A stretch of DNA of 41,821 bases from Paenibacillus xylanivorans (GCF_001280595.1 NZ_LITU01000040.1:60378-102198), one strand, 5' to 3'; positions 26,632 through 36,278 are shown, numbered from the stretch's first letter. Notes: generated by a model not told the origin, from the sequence alone. Numbers and translations: made by a program.

Positions 26632-28449
26632 ATGTTTTTCTCATTAAAAAGCCGCCTGATCGCCTTTATCGTTGTGCTCTTCGTCCTCTGTTTTGGCACG
26701 CTCTCCTTCCTGCTCTTCAAGGAGTCGCGTACCGTAATCCGCTCCTATATTGAATCCTCTGCTCTGGAGAAGATGGAGGAATACGGTTCTTATGTCGATA
26801 TGGTTCAAATGCAGATCTATGATGTGGCCTCTCTTGTCTTCAACAGCGATACCGCCAAGAACTGGGATAACGCAATAAGTGACCCTGACCTTCCTGAAGG
26901 AGAAAAGATGCTTGTCAATCTGGCGATGAGCCGTTTTCTGACCCAGGCTACGAACAGCTACACCAGTATCTCCGATGTATCCATCTATCGACGGAATGGG
27001 CTGCGAATTGGCAGTGAGAATCAAGTAGCGACCGACCCTCTCTTTTTGCAAGAATCATGGTACCAAAATTTCTTCATCTCTGGCAATCACTGGCTGCCTG
27101 TACATACCGATCAACATGAAGCAATTAGGGATCATGGCAATCCGGTGGTCAGTCTTCTGATGCCCTTAGGGACCTTTCATCATGCTACAGCCCAGAATGT
27201 GATGAAAATTAATGTCAGCGAATCTTACTTTCTGGAACCGCTTAACCGAATCCATCTGGCCGATAGCAGCACTATCTTTCTGCTGGGTGAACAAGGATCC
27301 CCTATTCTTTCACAGCAGGCAAATCAGCTTGGCGCCGGAGCTTTAGCAGAAATCAAGCAGATTCGGAACAACTCGCTCAAATCGGGTGTGGTGTATCTGA
27401 ACAACGAGGAAGGACAGCGTGACATTCTGGTATACAAAAAGCTGGGGCGAACCGGCTGGATGCTGGCTGGTCTGGCGCCGGAAAAAGAGCTATATTCATC
27501 TCTTCACAAGCTTCAGAGTACCATTCTGGTGGTCACGATAGTTCTAATTCTCATCTCTCTGTTTGCTGCTGCATGGCTCTCTTATGGGGTAACCAAACCC
27601 TTAACTCGACTGGTACTGGCCATGAGACAGGTACAACGGGGTGCATTCGATCAGGCAGAATCCCTTCTTCCTCCAGACAAAAATGTAAAAAGCGAGGTCA
27701 GTTATGTCATCTCCACTTTCCGCTACATGATCAGCCGATTGCGACAGCACATCCAGAATGAATTCGAGCTGAAGCTGCTCCGCCAGCAAGCGGAGTATAA
27801 AGCGCTGCTCATGCAGATTAATCCTCATTTTATGTTTAACACGCTGGAACTAGTGAGCAGTCTCGCTATGCAGCGACGAACTGATGATACGGTTCAGGTC
27901 ATTGAAGACCTTGGCAAAATGATGCGATTTTCCATGAACACAAGTGACGACAGGGTACAGCTTGCAGAGGAACTGTCTTACATCCGCCACTATATTTCCA
28001 TTCTGCAAACCCGCTTCAATCATAAACTCGACATTACTCTGACAGAGGAGGGAAAGCTGGATTCCCTGATCATCATCAAATTTATTCTTCAGCCGCTTAT
28101 TGAGAATGCCGTCAAATACAGCTTTCAGCATCAGACGACGGCTGAGATACACATCCGGATCTCCAGACGGAATAACCGCCTGCATTTCAACATTTCAGAC
28201 AATGGGCCTGGTATTCCGACCGAAATCATTCAGAAACTCCATGATCCTGTTGAAGCATCTCAGCTGGAACCCCTATTGCGAAGCCAAAGCTGGCACATTG
28301 GACTCGGAAATGTGGTTGCACGCTGCCGCTTGCATTACGGTTCCCTGTTTACAATTCAGATCAAGAACGGAGAACGTTACGGCACATGTATTGAACTGAT
28401 TCTACCCGTACAGGAGGAATATGATGTACAACGTATTGATCGCAGATGA
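26632..28449 (+). CDS. Sensor histidine kinase, YesM type
   Basis: A 605-residue membrane kinase. A transmembrane segment near residues 7-28 and another near 290-312 enclose an extracellular sensor domain of about 260 residues. A HAMP linker (TKPLTRLVLAMRQVQRGAF) follows. The His_kinase region has QINPHFMFNTLELVSSLAM with the phosphorylated His, and the ATPase domain has ILQPLIENAVKYSF (N box) and NISDNGPGIP (G box). It phosphorylates the response regulator encoded next, with a 26-29 base overlap. AAGGAGG precedes the ATG. Family members control carbohydrate uptake genes like those downstream; the ligand is unknown. Confidence 0.93.
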   Translation: MFFSLKSRLIAFIVVLFVLCFGTLSFLLFKESRTVIRSYIESSALEKMEEYGSYVDMVQMQIYDVASLVFNSDTAKNWDNAISDPDLPEGEKMLVNLAMSRFLTQATNSYTSISDVSIYRRNGLRIGSENQVATDPLFLQESWYQNFFISGNHWLPVHTDQHEAIRDHGNPVVSLLMPLGTFHHATAQNVMKINVSESYFLEPLNRIHLADSSTIFLLGEQGSPILSQQANQLGAGALAEIKQIRNNSLKSGVVYLNNEEGQRDILVYKKLGRTGWMLAGLAPEKELYSSLHKLQSTILVVTIVLILISLFAAAWLSYGVTKPLTRLVLAMRQVQRGAFDQAESLLPPDKNVKSEVSYVISTFRYMISRLRQHIQNEFELKLLRQQAEYKALLMQINPHFMFNTLELVSSLAMQRRTDDTVQVIEDLGKMMRFSMNTSDDRVQLAEELSYIRHYISILQTRFNHKLDITLTEEGKLDSLIIIKFILQPLIENAVKYSFQHQTTAEIHIRISRRNNRLHFNISDNGPGIPTEIIQKLHDPVEASQLEPLLRSQSWHIGLGNVVARCRLHYGSLFTIQIKNGERYGTCIELILPVQEEYDVQRIDRR

Positions 28450-30022
28450 CGAGTTCGAGGTTCGCGAAGGGTTGAAATTGAAAGTGGATTGGCAAGGCTT
28501 GGGCTTTGCCATTTCAGGTGAAGCGGCAAACGGCATCGAAGCAGAAGAGCTTCTGAAAGCTGAACATTTCGACTTGTTAATTACAGACATGAACATGCCT
28601 GTCATGGATGGCGTACAATTGCTGGACATTTGCCGCAGCCACAATCCTTCCATTCAGATTATCATCATTACGGGATATGAAAGTTTCAAATACGCCAGAT
28701 CAGGTGTCCGCAGCCAGGCCATGGATTATTTGCTAAAGCCTGTAACCCGGGATGAACTGAAAACCACATTAAACAAAATCAAAGAGGAATTAGATAAAAA
28801 GAAACTGGTGCACGGCAATTCCGAAATGATGCAGTGGCGTCTCTCCCAGTATTACAAAGAAATGAAGCAACGTTTCCTGCTTGATCTCGTTAGGGGACAT
28901 CGACTTCCGTCATCTTCACTACCAGAGCGAATGCGACTGTTTCATCTGGAATCCTGGCAGGATCACAACGTCTGTTTCATCACCGCTGGCATGCGAGACT
29001 CAGATTTACAGACTGCTTCGGTGGGGCGTGTTCCCGAAAAACTCTATCTTCCCTTTGAGTTGCTTTGTCACGAAATGGCCCAGTCCTATCCAGATAATGT
29101 TCAAATGTTCCATGACGGAGCCCACCCAGGAATCACGCATTTCATTACATTGGACGGAATTCAGCACGAATTCGCTCAGGATATCACAACACAAACCCGC
29201 TCTATCTTAACGATGGAGGTACAGGTTGGATTGGGATTGCCTGTATCGGGGCTTGAACGGTGGAAAGATGGCTATATTCATTCCCTCTTGGCATGGAAAT
29301 CTGCTGGACGGAAAGCTACACAGGACCGGACGCCTGTAGTAGATCATAGTCCATTACTGCCAGAGGAAACCAACCGAATGTTGCATCGATGTCTTCTTCG
29401 GGGAGAGCTGGATTCCTTCCGCAGCGTGATTCGAAAGGAACTTGCTGACTCATTTCGAATATCCACTTCCCATATGATCCGAAGCCTTTTTCAAATTTCT
29501 CTGCTGATGGAGTCCACCGCAATAGAATATACTCGGCCCCCTTTCGAACAGGAATCCACGTGGATTTCCCCGGAATGGGTGCTTTGGCTAAAGACTCCAG
29601 ACCAGGCAGAACTGTTCCTGATGCATTGGGCTCAGGAATTCGTGAATCAACAGCAGTCATCCGAGGCTGGAGAAGCTACGGTCATTGAATCGGCCAAGCG
29701 ATATATCGAGGAAAATTACATGTTGGAACTGACATTAACTTCGCTGGCCGAGCAGTATAACTACTACCCAACCTACTTTTCGGAAATGTTCAAGGAGGCT
29801 GCCGGCGTTTCTTTTATTCAGTATGTGACCGAAGTTCGAATGAAACATGCTCTTCGTCTACTGAAGGAAACCCAATTAACTGTCTGGGATGTTACAGAAC
29901 TGACAGGCTTCCGTTCTCCAAGCTATTTCAGTTCAAAGTTCAAAAAAATGTTCCATATGAGTCCCTCGGACTATCGATTGCTGCATTCCGAAAAAAATGA
30001 TAATGATGATCCGAAGAAATGA
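28424..30022 (+). CDS. Response regulator with AraC-type DNA-binding domain, YesN type
   Basis: A 532-residue regulator. The receiver domain occupies about residues 1-120: acidic pocket IADDE, phospho-acceptor D55 in LLITDMNMPVMDG, and conserved Lys in DYLLKPV. A long middle region of about 300 residues has no motif I know. The AraC HTH pair closes the protein (LTLTSLAEQYNYYPTYFSEMF, VWDVTELTGFRSPSYFSSKF). Of two adjacent ATGs, 28424 lies six bases after AGGAGG and is preferred to 28421. It overlaps the kinase gene and is followed by a cre-like site and the transporter genes, its probable targets. Confidence 0.92.
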   Translation: MYNVLIADDEFEVREGLKLKVDWQGLGFAISGEAANGIEAEELLKAEHFDLLITDMNMPVMDGVQLLDICRSHNPSIQIIIITGYESFKYARSGVRSQAMDYLLKPVTRDELKTTLNKIKEELDKKKLVHGNSEMMQWRLSQYYKEMKQRFLLDLVRGHRLPSSSLPERMRLFHLESWQDHNVCFITAGMRDSDLQTASVGRVPEKLYLPFELLCHEMAQSYPDNVQMFHDGAHPGITHFITLDGIQHEFAQDITTQTRSILTMEVQVGLGLPVSGLERWKDGYIHSLLAWKSAGRKATQDRTPVVDHSPLLPEETNRMLHRCLLRGELDSFRSVIRKELADSFRISTSHMIRSLFQISLLMESTAIEYTRPPFEQESTWISPEWVLWLKTPDQAELFLMHWAQEFVNQQQSSEAGEATVIESAKRYIEENYMLELTLTSLAEQYNYYPTYFSEMFKEAAGVSFIQYVTEVRMKHALRLLKETQLTVWDVTELTGFRSPSYFSSKFKKMFHMSPSDYRLLHSEKNDNDDPKK

Positions 30023-30082
30023 GATTCCAGCTTTCCGTCCTCCCCGGTATGATGAATTTACCAAAAGAATCGCCGCCAGTAT

Positions 30083-30096
30083 TGTAAGCGGATTCA
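30083..30096 (+). promoter_or_regulatory. cre-like site ahead of the sugar transporter genes
   Basis: TGTAAGCGGATTCA matches the CcpA consensus TGWAANCGNTNWCA at 13 of 14 positions. It lies in the 118-base gap between the response regulator and the first permease, about 45 bases before the permease start, fitting catabolite repression of the transport operon. Confidence 0.65.
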
Positions 30097-30143
30097 ATTC
30101 CGAGGTGATTATGAAACACATCCATCCTGAAGGGAGGCCTATG

Positions 30144-31058
30144 ATGAGAAAGCTGTCCAAGCCGTTATACGGCCAGCAGAATATGACAGCCTATTTGTTT
30201 CTGCTGCCCTGGCTCATCGGACTCTTCTGTCTGACACTGGGACCTATGGTTGCGTCATTCTACCTGTCTTTGACGAAATTTAATTTGCTGTCACCACCAA
30301 CGTGGACGGGGCTCAGCAACTATGTCCAGATCTTTACCGAAGACGATACCTTTCGCAGATCTTTGGGGCTAACGTTCTATTATGTATTTCTATCCGTTCC
30401 GCTAAGACTTGCCTTTGCCCTGCTGGTGGCGATGGCGCTGAACAAAGGGATTCGGGGGCTCGGCTTATACCGGACCGTGTATTACATTCCTTCCCTATTG
30501 GGCGGCAGTGTGGCCATTGCGATCGTCTGGCGCCAGATTTTCGAGGGAAGCGGCTTGGTCAATCAGTTCCTAAGCTGGTTCGGGATCACCGGTCCCGCCT
30601 GGATTGCCCATCCCGATTACGTGGTCTATACGATCGTCACGCTCTCTGTATGGCAGTTCGGTTCGGCCATGGTTATTTTCCTTGCCGGCCTGAAACAAAT
30701 TCCAGCCGATTTATATGAAGCTTCGGACGTAGATGGGGCTGGAAAGTTACGCCAGTTCTTCGGCATCACACTCCCGATGCTTTCCCCTGTTATTTTTTTC
30801 AACCTAATCATGAGCATGATCAATTCGTTTCAAGCCTTTACACCCGCTTATGTGATCGGTGATGGACGGGGAGGCCCGCTCGACGCAACGATGTTCTATA
30901 CCTTGTATTTGTATCTGAAAGGCTTTTCGTTCTTTGATATGGGTTACGCTTCTGCCCTGGCGTGGATCATGCTGGTCATTATCGGGGTATTCACTGCAAT
31001 CGTCTTTCTCACCTCAAAATTCTGGGTATTCTACAGCGACAATCAGGAAGGGAGATAA
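30144..31058 (+). CDS. Carbohydrate ABC transporter permease, UgpA/LplB type
   Basis: A 304-residue inner membrane permease with about six segments. It begins AYLFLLPWLIGLFCLTLGPMV and has the ATPase-contacting EAA loop ADLYEASDVDGAGKLRQFFG about two thirds along. GGGAGG lies six bases before the ATG at 30144; the ATG at 30141 is an alternative and a longer in-frame reading lacks a ribosome site. It overlaps the next permease by TAATG. With the partner permease and the binding lipoprotein it forms a sugar importer; no ATPase gene is nearby, so a shared MsmX-type ATPase is expected from related Bacillota systems. Confidence 0.92.
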   Translation: MRKLSKPLYGQQNMTAYLFLLPWLIGLFCLTLGPMVASFYLSLTKFNLLSPPTWTGLSNYVQIFTEDDTFRRSLGLTFYYVFLSVPLRLAFALLVAMALNKGIRGLGLYRTVYYIPSLLGGSVAIAIVWRQIFEGSGLVNQFLSWFGITGPAWIAHPDYVVYTIVTLSVWQFGSAMVIFLAGLKQIPADLYEASDVDGAGKLRQFFGITLPMLSPVIFFNLIMSMINSFQAFTPAYVIGDGRGGPLDATMFYTLYLYLKGFSFFDMGYASALAWIMLVIIGVFTAIVFLTSKFWVFYSDNQEGR

Positions 31059-31903
31059 TGCACATGCCATTAAAGCGACGATTAGTTCAAGCCGGGAGGC
31101 ATACCGCCATTATCCTTTTCGGTCTGCTGATGTTGTATCCGGTGTTATGGTTAATTCTCAGTTCGTTTAAACCGAATCATCTCATCTTCACCAATAGCAG
31201 CCTCATTCCAACCAGCTTCACCTTTGAGCATTTTGTGAATGGATGGAAAGGATTACAGGGTGTGTCGTTTGGTCGCTTCTTCGGCAACTCGGCGCTGATC
31301 TCGGTCTTGAGTGTGTTAGGAAATGTGATCTCCTGCTCCCTTGCAGCCTATGCCTTTTCCAGATTGAGATTCAAGTTCAAAGGACTGTGGTTCAGCATTA
31401 TGCTGGTCACCATCATGCTCCCTTACCATGTAACTCTGGTTCCTCAGTACATTCTGTATAACGAGCTGCATTGGATTAATACGTATTTTCCGCTCATTCT
31501 GCCCAAGTGGCTGGCACAGGATTCCTTCTTTATTCTGCTCATGGTTCAATTCATCCGTGGTATCCCACGGGAGCTGGATGAGAGTGCAACCATTGACGGC
31601 TGCGGGCAATCGCAGATTTTTTTCCGAATCGTAGTGCCTCTTCTCGTTCCTGCACTGATTACAACAGCGATCTTCACCTTCATCTGGAGCTGGGATGACT
31701 TCTTCAGCCAGATGATCTATTTGAGCAAAATTGATCTGTTTACCGTACAGCTGGGCATACGGTCCCTGTTCGATCCATCGGGACAATCGGATTGGGGAGC
31801 ACTGCTCGCCATGTCCACGCTGTCTCTACTGCCAGTGACCATCATCTTTCTGGTATTTCAGCGTTATTTTCTTGAGGGGATTGCAACGACTGGACTGAAA
31901 TGA
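31058..31903 (+). CDS. Carbohydrate ABC transporter permease, UgpE/YtcP type
   Basis: A 281-residue partner permease. FGLLMLYPVLWLILSSFKPN is the first segment and periplasmic start. SLAAYAFSRLRFKFKGLWF and the EAA loop RELDESATIDGCGQSQIFFR are family hallmarks. The ATG at 31058 shares bases with the upstream stop and follows AAGGGAG. A longer reading frame running back into the previous gene is not used. Channel half of the sugar importer with the previous gene. Confidence 0.92.
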   Translation: MHMPLKRRLVQAGRHTAIILFGLLMLYPVLWLILSSFKPNHLIFTNSSLIPTSFTFEHFVNGWKGLQGVSFGRFFGNSALISVLSVLGNVISCSLAAYAFSRLRFKFKGLWFSIMLVTIMLPYHVTLVPQYILYNELHWINTYFPLILPKWLAQDSFFILLMVQFIRGIPRELDESATIDGCGQSQIFFRIVVPLLVPALITTAIFTFIWSWDDFFSQMIYLSKIDLFTVQLGIRSLFDPSGQSDWGALLAMSTLSLLPVTIIFLVFQRYFLEGIATTGLK

Positions 31904-31983
31904 TTACGAAGATACCTGTCCAGACGCAATAAGTGTACAACAGATATTATGCTTTTCATTATCTATCGTCAGGGGGATTTATC

Positions 31984-33294
31984 ATGTTCAAACGATTGAT
32001 GATTAGTAGTATAGCTTCACTCCTGTTATTGGTAACTGCCTGCTCTGGAACGGATCATACCGGTGCTGATGAGCAAACAGGAACCGCTGAAGGCGGGCAA
32101 GTCGAACTGCGCATGATGTGGTGGGGCGATCAAAAACGGGCAGACCTTACGAATGAAGCCCTGAAGGTTTTTCAGGAGAAACATCCGAATATTAAAATTG
32201 TAGGTGAATTTGCACCTTCCTCTGGATATTTTGACAAGTTAAATACACAGCTGGCGTCAGGCACCGCTCCGGATATTTTTTTCCTCGGTGGTAATGTAGT
32301 TGATTACGCGAAGAAGGATGTCCTTCTGAATCTGGACCCATATGTTGGTAATGAACTGAATCTGGACGGCATGGATACCACCATGGTTGAGTATGGCCGT
32401 CTTGATGGAAAGCTGCAGCATATTTCCGCTGGTGCGAATGCACGGGGCACTGTCGTCAACCAGGCGCTGTTCGATCAAGCGGGGATTCCGTTGCCAGCCT
32501 CAGATTGGACTTGGGAAGATTATGCTGCGATCAGCAAAGAGCTTTCCGACAAACTCGGCAAGGGCTATTACGGAACTTATAATTTCACCGTTGACGGTAT
32601 GGACATCTTTTTAAAACAGCACGGCAAACAGCTATATGATATGAAGAACGGCACGCTCGGATTTGCAAAAGAAGACATTTTGGAATGGTTCACCTACTGG
32701 GAGCAGGCGTCCAAGTCAGGTGGTGTGGTTACGCCTGAATTGCAAGTTTCCAATCCACCGGATGACACCAGTAAATCCTTGCTTATTACAGGCAAAGCGG
32801 CGATGAGCCTGCTTCCTTCAAATCAACTGGCTGCTTTCCAGAGTCTGACCGAAGACAAGTTAATTCTTTTACCTGTACCAAGAGGTCCAAAGGGAACTGG
32901 AGTTGTATTCGAGTCTAGTCAGGGATTGTCCGGTTATGCGAATACCAAACATGCAAAAGAAGTCGCGATCCTGATGGATTTCTGGATCAATGATCCGGAT
33001 GCAGCCAAAATTCTTGGCAACGACCGCGGTGTGCCCGTGACAGAAGCCAACCGCAATCTGCTTCAGCAAGAAGCGGGACCTGTTGAAGAGATTGTATATA
33101 ATTACACCAGCTTTGTATCTGAAGCTACAAAAACGGAGCCTTTTGACGTGAGCTACAACCCTCCGGGATTTGCTGAATTCTCCAAACTGGCCCAGACAAC
33201 CAATCAGGAAATCGGCTTCGGCCGAAAAAGTGTGGAGCAAGCTGTCACTGACTTCTATAATGGCACCGTGCGAATCTTTGAATCCAATCAATAA
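31984..33294 (+). CDS. Carbohydrate ABC transporter substrate-binding lipoprotein
   Basis: A 436-residue extracellular binding protein. The signal peptide ends at the lipobox VTAC (Cys20), followed by a short acidic linker and the family-1 solute-binding fold: ELRMMWWGDQKRADLTNEAL, IKIVGEFAPSSGYFDKLN and LASGTAPDIFFLGG. GFAKEDILEWFTYW and ITGKAAMSLLPSNQLAAF are typical of oligosaccharide binders. GGGGG precedes the ATG at 31984. It follows the second permease by 80 bases and precedes the glycosidase by 23. The sugar bound is not predictable by eye. Confidence 0.92.
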   Translation: MFKRLMISSIASLLLLVTACSGTDHTGADEQTGTAEGGQVELRMMWWGDQKRADLTNEALKVFQEKHPNIKIVGEFAPSSGYFDKLNTQLASGTAPDIFFLGGNVVDYAKKDVLLNLDPYVGNELNLDGMDTTMVEYGRLDGKLQHISAGANARGTVVNQALFDQAGIPLPASDWTWEDYAAISKELSDKLGKGYYGTYNFTVDGMDIFLKQHGKQLYDMKNGTLGFAKEDILEWFTYWEQASKSGGVVTPELQVSNPPDDTSKSLLITGKAAMSLLPSNQLAAFQSLTEDKLILLPVPRGPKGTGVVFESSQGLSGYANTKHAKEVAILMDFWINDPDAAKILGNDRGVPVTEANRNLLQQEAGPVEEIVYNYTSFVSEATKTEPFDVSYNPPGFAEFSKLAQTTNQEIGFGRKSVEQAVTDFYNGTVRIFESNQ

Positions 33295-33317
33295 ATAACC
33301 GCTACAAGGAGGTCGAC

Positions 33318-34964
33318 ATGACAGAAGCACTGCTGAACAAGCTGCGCCAGATCTCGATTCACGATGATGTAAAGCCAGATAAACCGGAAGATCAAAAGTT
33401 AATACAGGAATGGCAGGCGTCGGGTGTTCGATTCGCGGCATCCGGCGGACGACTGCAAACGACTTATTATTCCGCACTGGAGAAGTTACTCACTTGCATT
33501 GTGTCCCTGAATGGCAGTGAGCCCATTCTTCAGGAAGGCGGCATCTATCTGGGCTGCTGGCTGGAGAGTACCGGCACCATTAATGCGGAGCTGCTGTCAC
33601 GTCTAATTCCTTCTGTATCGGAAACGACCTATCTCGCTTTTGCCCGACACCAAAGAGAAGATGGATTGCTGCCATATAAGCTAACGGAAAACGGCCCTTC
33701 CTTCCGCCAGATTCAGCTCGTTACACCATTGGCACGAAGTGTATGGAACCACTACCAGCTTCATGGAAAGAACCGCTCGTTCCTAAAGACCATGTACAAG
33801 GCCATGGTACGTTACGACGAATGGATTGCCACGTATCGCAATACCCGAGGGACAGGTTGTGTGGAGGCTTTTAGCACCTTTGATACTGGGCATGATCTGT
33901 CCCCCCGCTTCTGGCATGTTCCGGATACGCCTTATAAGAATGATGCCGCGTCCTACCATCCGGACTCTCCGCTTCTGCCTTTTTTGGCACCAGACTTAAC
34001 CGCCAATATCTATTGCCAGCGCATGTACTTATCCCGTATGGCCGTGGAGCTCGGGGAATCCGGTGCAGAGTGGAAAGCAAAAGCTGAAGCTAGTCTGGAA
34101 AGTCTCTTCCGTTACTGTTATGACGAAGTAGACATGTTCTTCTATGATCGGGATCGCAATGACGAATTGGTCAGAGTACAGTCCGATGTGCTGCTGCGTG
34201 TGATGGCGTGCGAGGTGGGCGACCGTGAAATGTTTGATAACATGCTGCGCCGGTATTTGCTGAATACAAGCAAGTTTTTTGCCAAGTACCCGTTTACGTC
34301 CATGTCGATGGATGATCCACGGTTTGATCCGTTTTCCTCTTATAATAGCTGGGGTGGAGCGTCCAACTTCCTGAGCCTGATTCGTGCACCACATGCATTT
34401 GAATATCACCATCGGTATGTGGAATTGTCGTGGGTGATGCAACCTATCCTGTCGTCCCTTTCCAAAGCAAAGCGCTTTGCGCAAGCATTAAGCCCATGGA
34501 CCGGGGAGGAAGGTTTTACTGAAACCTACTCCCCCTCCATCCTTTGCCTGCTTGATTATGTGGAACGGTTATGTGGCATCATGCGGGTTGGACCGGACCA
34601 ACTGTGGTTTACCGGTCTTCTCCCCATCGACATGGATCATGGCGAAGAAGTCGCTGGCCATACGGCGTATAGCCGCACGGTGAATGGGCTTCATTTTGAA
34701 TTGGTGAACACGCCAGAACGGGTAACGGTATATCAAGGTGATAACGTTCTTATAGAGGGGCCAGCGGGAATTCGGTTGGTTACGGACCGAAGTGGACATT
34801 TGGAAGGTATCATCGGAATGAGCGTGCGCACCATTGAGGGTGAACTGATCTATCGAGGTACGTCCATTCCGATTCGAATCAAAGGAAATGAACTGAAGCG
34901 GTATACAGACGGAAACTTGATAACAGAGCGAGATATCGGCATCATCTATCCTTCCTATCGCTAG
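33318..34964 (+). CDS. Putative (alpha/alpha)6-barrel glycoside hydrolase, intracellular
   Basis: A 548-residue protein without a signal peptide. Helical repeats such as YYSALEKLLTCIVSLNG, YLAFARHQREDGLLPYKL and SFLKTMYKAMVRYDEWIA resemble the (alpha/alpha)6 barrels of GH63/GH37-like trehalase and mannosylglycerate hydrolase relatives. SYNSWGGASNFLSL and ELSWVMQPILSSL are other possible active-site stretches. The last 80 residues look like a beta-sandwich. It is the last gene of the transporter operon and would cut the imported oligosaccharide in the cytoplasm. Start follows AAGGAGG. Fold class is moderately sure; specificity and catalytic residues are not. Confidence 0.7.
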   Translation: MTEALLNKLRQISIHDDVKPDKPEDQKLIQEWQASGVRFAASGGRLQTTYYSALEKLLTCIVSLNGSEPILQEGGIYLGCWLESTGTINAELLSRLIPSVSETTYLAFARHQREDGLLPYKLTENGPSFRQIQLVTPLARSVWNHYQLHGKNRSFLKTMYKAMVRYDEWIATYRNTRGTGCVEAFSTFDTGHDLSPRFWHVPDTPYKNDAASYHPDSPLLPFLAPDLTANIYCQRMYLSRMAVELGESGAEWKAKAEASLESLFRYCYDEVDMFFYDRDRNDELVRVQSDVLLRVMACEVGDREMFDNMLRRYLLNTSKFFAKYPFTSMSMDDPRFDPFSSYNSWGGASNFLSLIRAPHAFEYHHRYVELSWVMQPILSSLSKAKRFAQALSPWTGEEGFTETYSPSILCLLDYVERLCGIMRVGPDQLWFTGLLPIDMDHGEEVAGHTAYSRTVNGLHFELVNTPERVTVYQGDNVLIEGPAGIRLVTDRSGHLEGIIGMSVRTIEGELIYRGTSIPIRIKGNELKRYTDGNLITERDIGIIYPSYR

Positions 34965-35030
34965 TGAGTTGAAGAAGTGTCTTCTCTACAGGAACATTAA
35001 TAAGGCCCATTCCCGATATAGAGTTGCAAC

Positions 35031-35080
35031 ACCAAAAGCGCAAGTAGCAAGGGGAAATCCCCTGTACTTGCGCTTTTGGT
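35031..35080 (+). terminator. Long two-part hairpin after the sugar operon
   Basis: Perfect 16-base arms at 35031-35046 and 35065-35080 enclose a second 5-base stem (35050-35054 with 35059-35063, loop AAAT). It lies 66 bases after the glycosidase stop and before a convergent gene. The downstream T run is weak (GATTTAC), so termination is inferred mainly from stem strength and position. Confidence 0.7.
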
Positions 35081-35175
35081 GATTTACTATCGAGATGAGT
35101 CTCTCCACAACGGATGAATAACCGATGCTGATTCCGTAGACTCCTTTTATTTACACGAGAAAACGGACCTTTCGT

Positions 35176-35520
35176 TTACGCCTTCCGCTCCCACGCAGGG
35201 TGACGATAGAATTCAATCGTATCAATATAGTTCACCGTGTACTTCTGTTCAACTTCCGACAGTTCCAGCAGCTTTCGGTCGATTTGTTTCAAACCCATGA
35301 CCACGTCATGCCGAAGAAGGTCCATAGCGATTTTGCCCACAAAGCCGCCTTCCAGCTCCTTGTGTTTATTCCGAAATTCCTCATTATAGATCAGTTCCGG
35401 TGTAAACGATGCTTCAACAAATGCGTTGACGAGCGTAAGCTCATTCCCCTCCATCTGTACCGCGATATAATAGTTGCCACGTTCATCCCGAATGAGGTCT
35501 TTATACATTTCCACGTTCAT
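35176..35520 (-). CDS. Small conserved-looking protein of unknown function
   Basis: I do not recognise this 114-residue soluble protein. It is acidic with alternating beta-like and helical stretches (GNYYIAVQMEGNELTLVNAF, LIYNEEFRNKHKELEGGFVG) and has no signal peptide, cysteine motif or membrane segment. The ATG at 35518-35520 lies eight bases after GGGAG; an upstream in-frame GTG overlaps the ribosome site. It is divergent from the next gene and convergent with the sugar operon. Confidence 0.65.
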   Translation of the reverse strand: MNVEMYKDLIRDERGNYYIAVQMEGNELTLVNAFVEASFTPELIYNEEFRNKHKELEGGFVGKIAMDLLRHDVVMGLKQIDRKLLELSEVEQKYTVNYIDTIEFYRHPAWERKA

Positions 35521-35645
35521 CTGAATCACTCCCTATATCTTAAGTTGTACTATTATTATGAGTAATGAACATGGGCGCCATTTTGCTCACCTCTTGCCCT
35601 CGTCCATTCATATAGTAGGTATAAATGGCGAACGGAGGATTGCTT

Positions 35646-36044
35646 ATGAATTGGCACCAACTTCATACAGGAAAAACACTTCAGCAGCGTCTGGCCAAGT
35701 TACAGGGACATCTGGCAGAATTGAATGCTCCATTGTCCGGTCTGGAACCTGGAATAATCAGCAAAGTTTTCCCGCGCAGTTTTATCAAAGTCAATCGGCA
35801 GTTATTTGTTCCACTCAGTTTGTTTTCCATTCGAGTATTTGATATTCCACGAGCACAACGAGGCGTCCGGGTAGGCATCCGCACGGTATTCTCATCGGGA
35901 AACGCATTTAATAATATCCGACTTGTTGGTGTTGGGCTGGATTACATTGAGCTGCAGGGAAAAGGTAGATTCTCTTCACGTATTCTCTTTCCGTTAACCC
36001 AGGTTGAATCGATCTACCGTCCAACGAATAAAAAGAAGAAATAA
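35646..36044 (+). CDS. Small basic protein of unknown function
   Basis: A 132-residue protein I cannot place. The N-terminal helix (LQQRLAKLQGHLAELNAPL) is followed by beta-rich sequence (NAFNNIRLVGVGLDYIELQG) and a lysine tail KKKK. The pattern, ending in FPLTQVESIYRP, is reminiscent of small Sm-like or YuzF-like Bacillota proteins, but this is a guess. CGGAGG lies seven bases before the ATG at 35646. Confidence 0.6.
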   Translation: MNWHQLHTGKTLQQRLAKLQGHLAELNAPLSGLEPGIISKVFPRSFIKVNRQLFVPLSLFSIRVFDIPRAQRGVRVGIRTVFSSGNAFNNIRLVGVGLDYIELQGKGRFSSRILFPLTQVESIYRPTNKKKK

Positions 36045-36200
36045 TGAGACCAGAAATAGCTTTAGTCATGTCTCTGCCTGCAACAGTCCGATTAGAGAAA
36101 CGATCCATATCCGGGATCAAACCCATGTCATAATATGCATGTTTCTCTTTCCTAGTATAACTCATACGTGCATTGGTCTGCTCGGATATTGTGCCATAGC

Positions 36201-36237
36201 AAAAAGAGGTGAGCACAGAACCCTTCTGTGTCTCACC
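36201..36237 (-). terminator. Terminator after the P450-reductase gene
   Basis: GGTGAG (36208-36213) pairs with CTCACC (36232-36237), with inner ACAGAA/TTCTGT. On the minus strand the hairpin is followed by TCTTTTTGC. It lies 42 bases past the P450 stop, in a 234-base intergenic stretch with nothing else evident. Confidence 0.8.
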
Positions 36238-36278
36238 GCGCAGATGCCTATCCATCATTGGAATCATGATCGTATCAC

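Noticed and set aside
29997..30140. N-terminal extension of the first sugar permease back into the response regulator gene
   Set aside because: A GGGAGG site sits just before the ATGs at 30141/30144, the extension is not membrane-like, and it covers a cre-like site.
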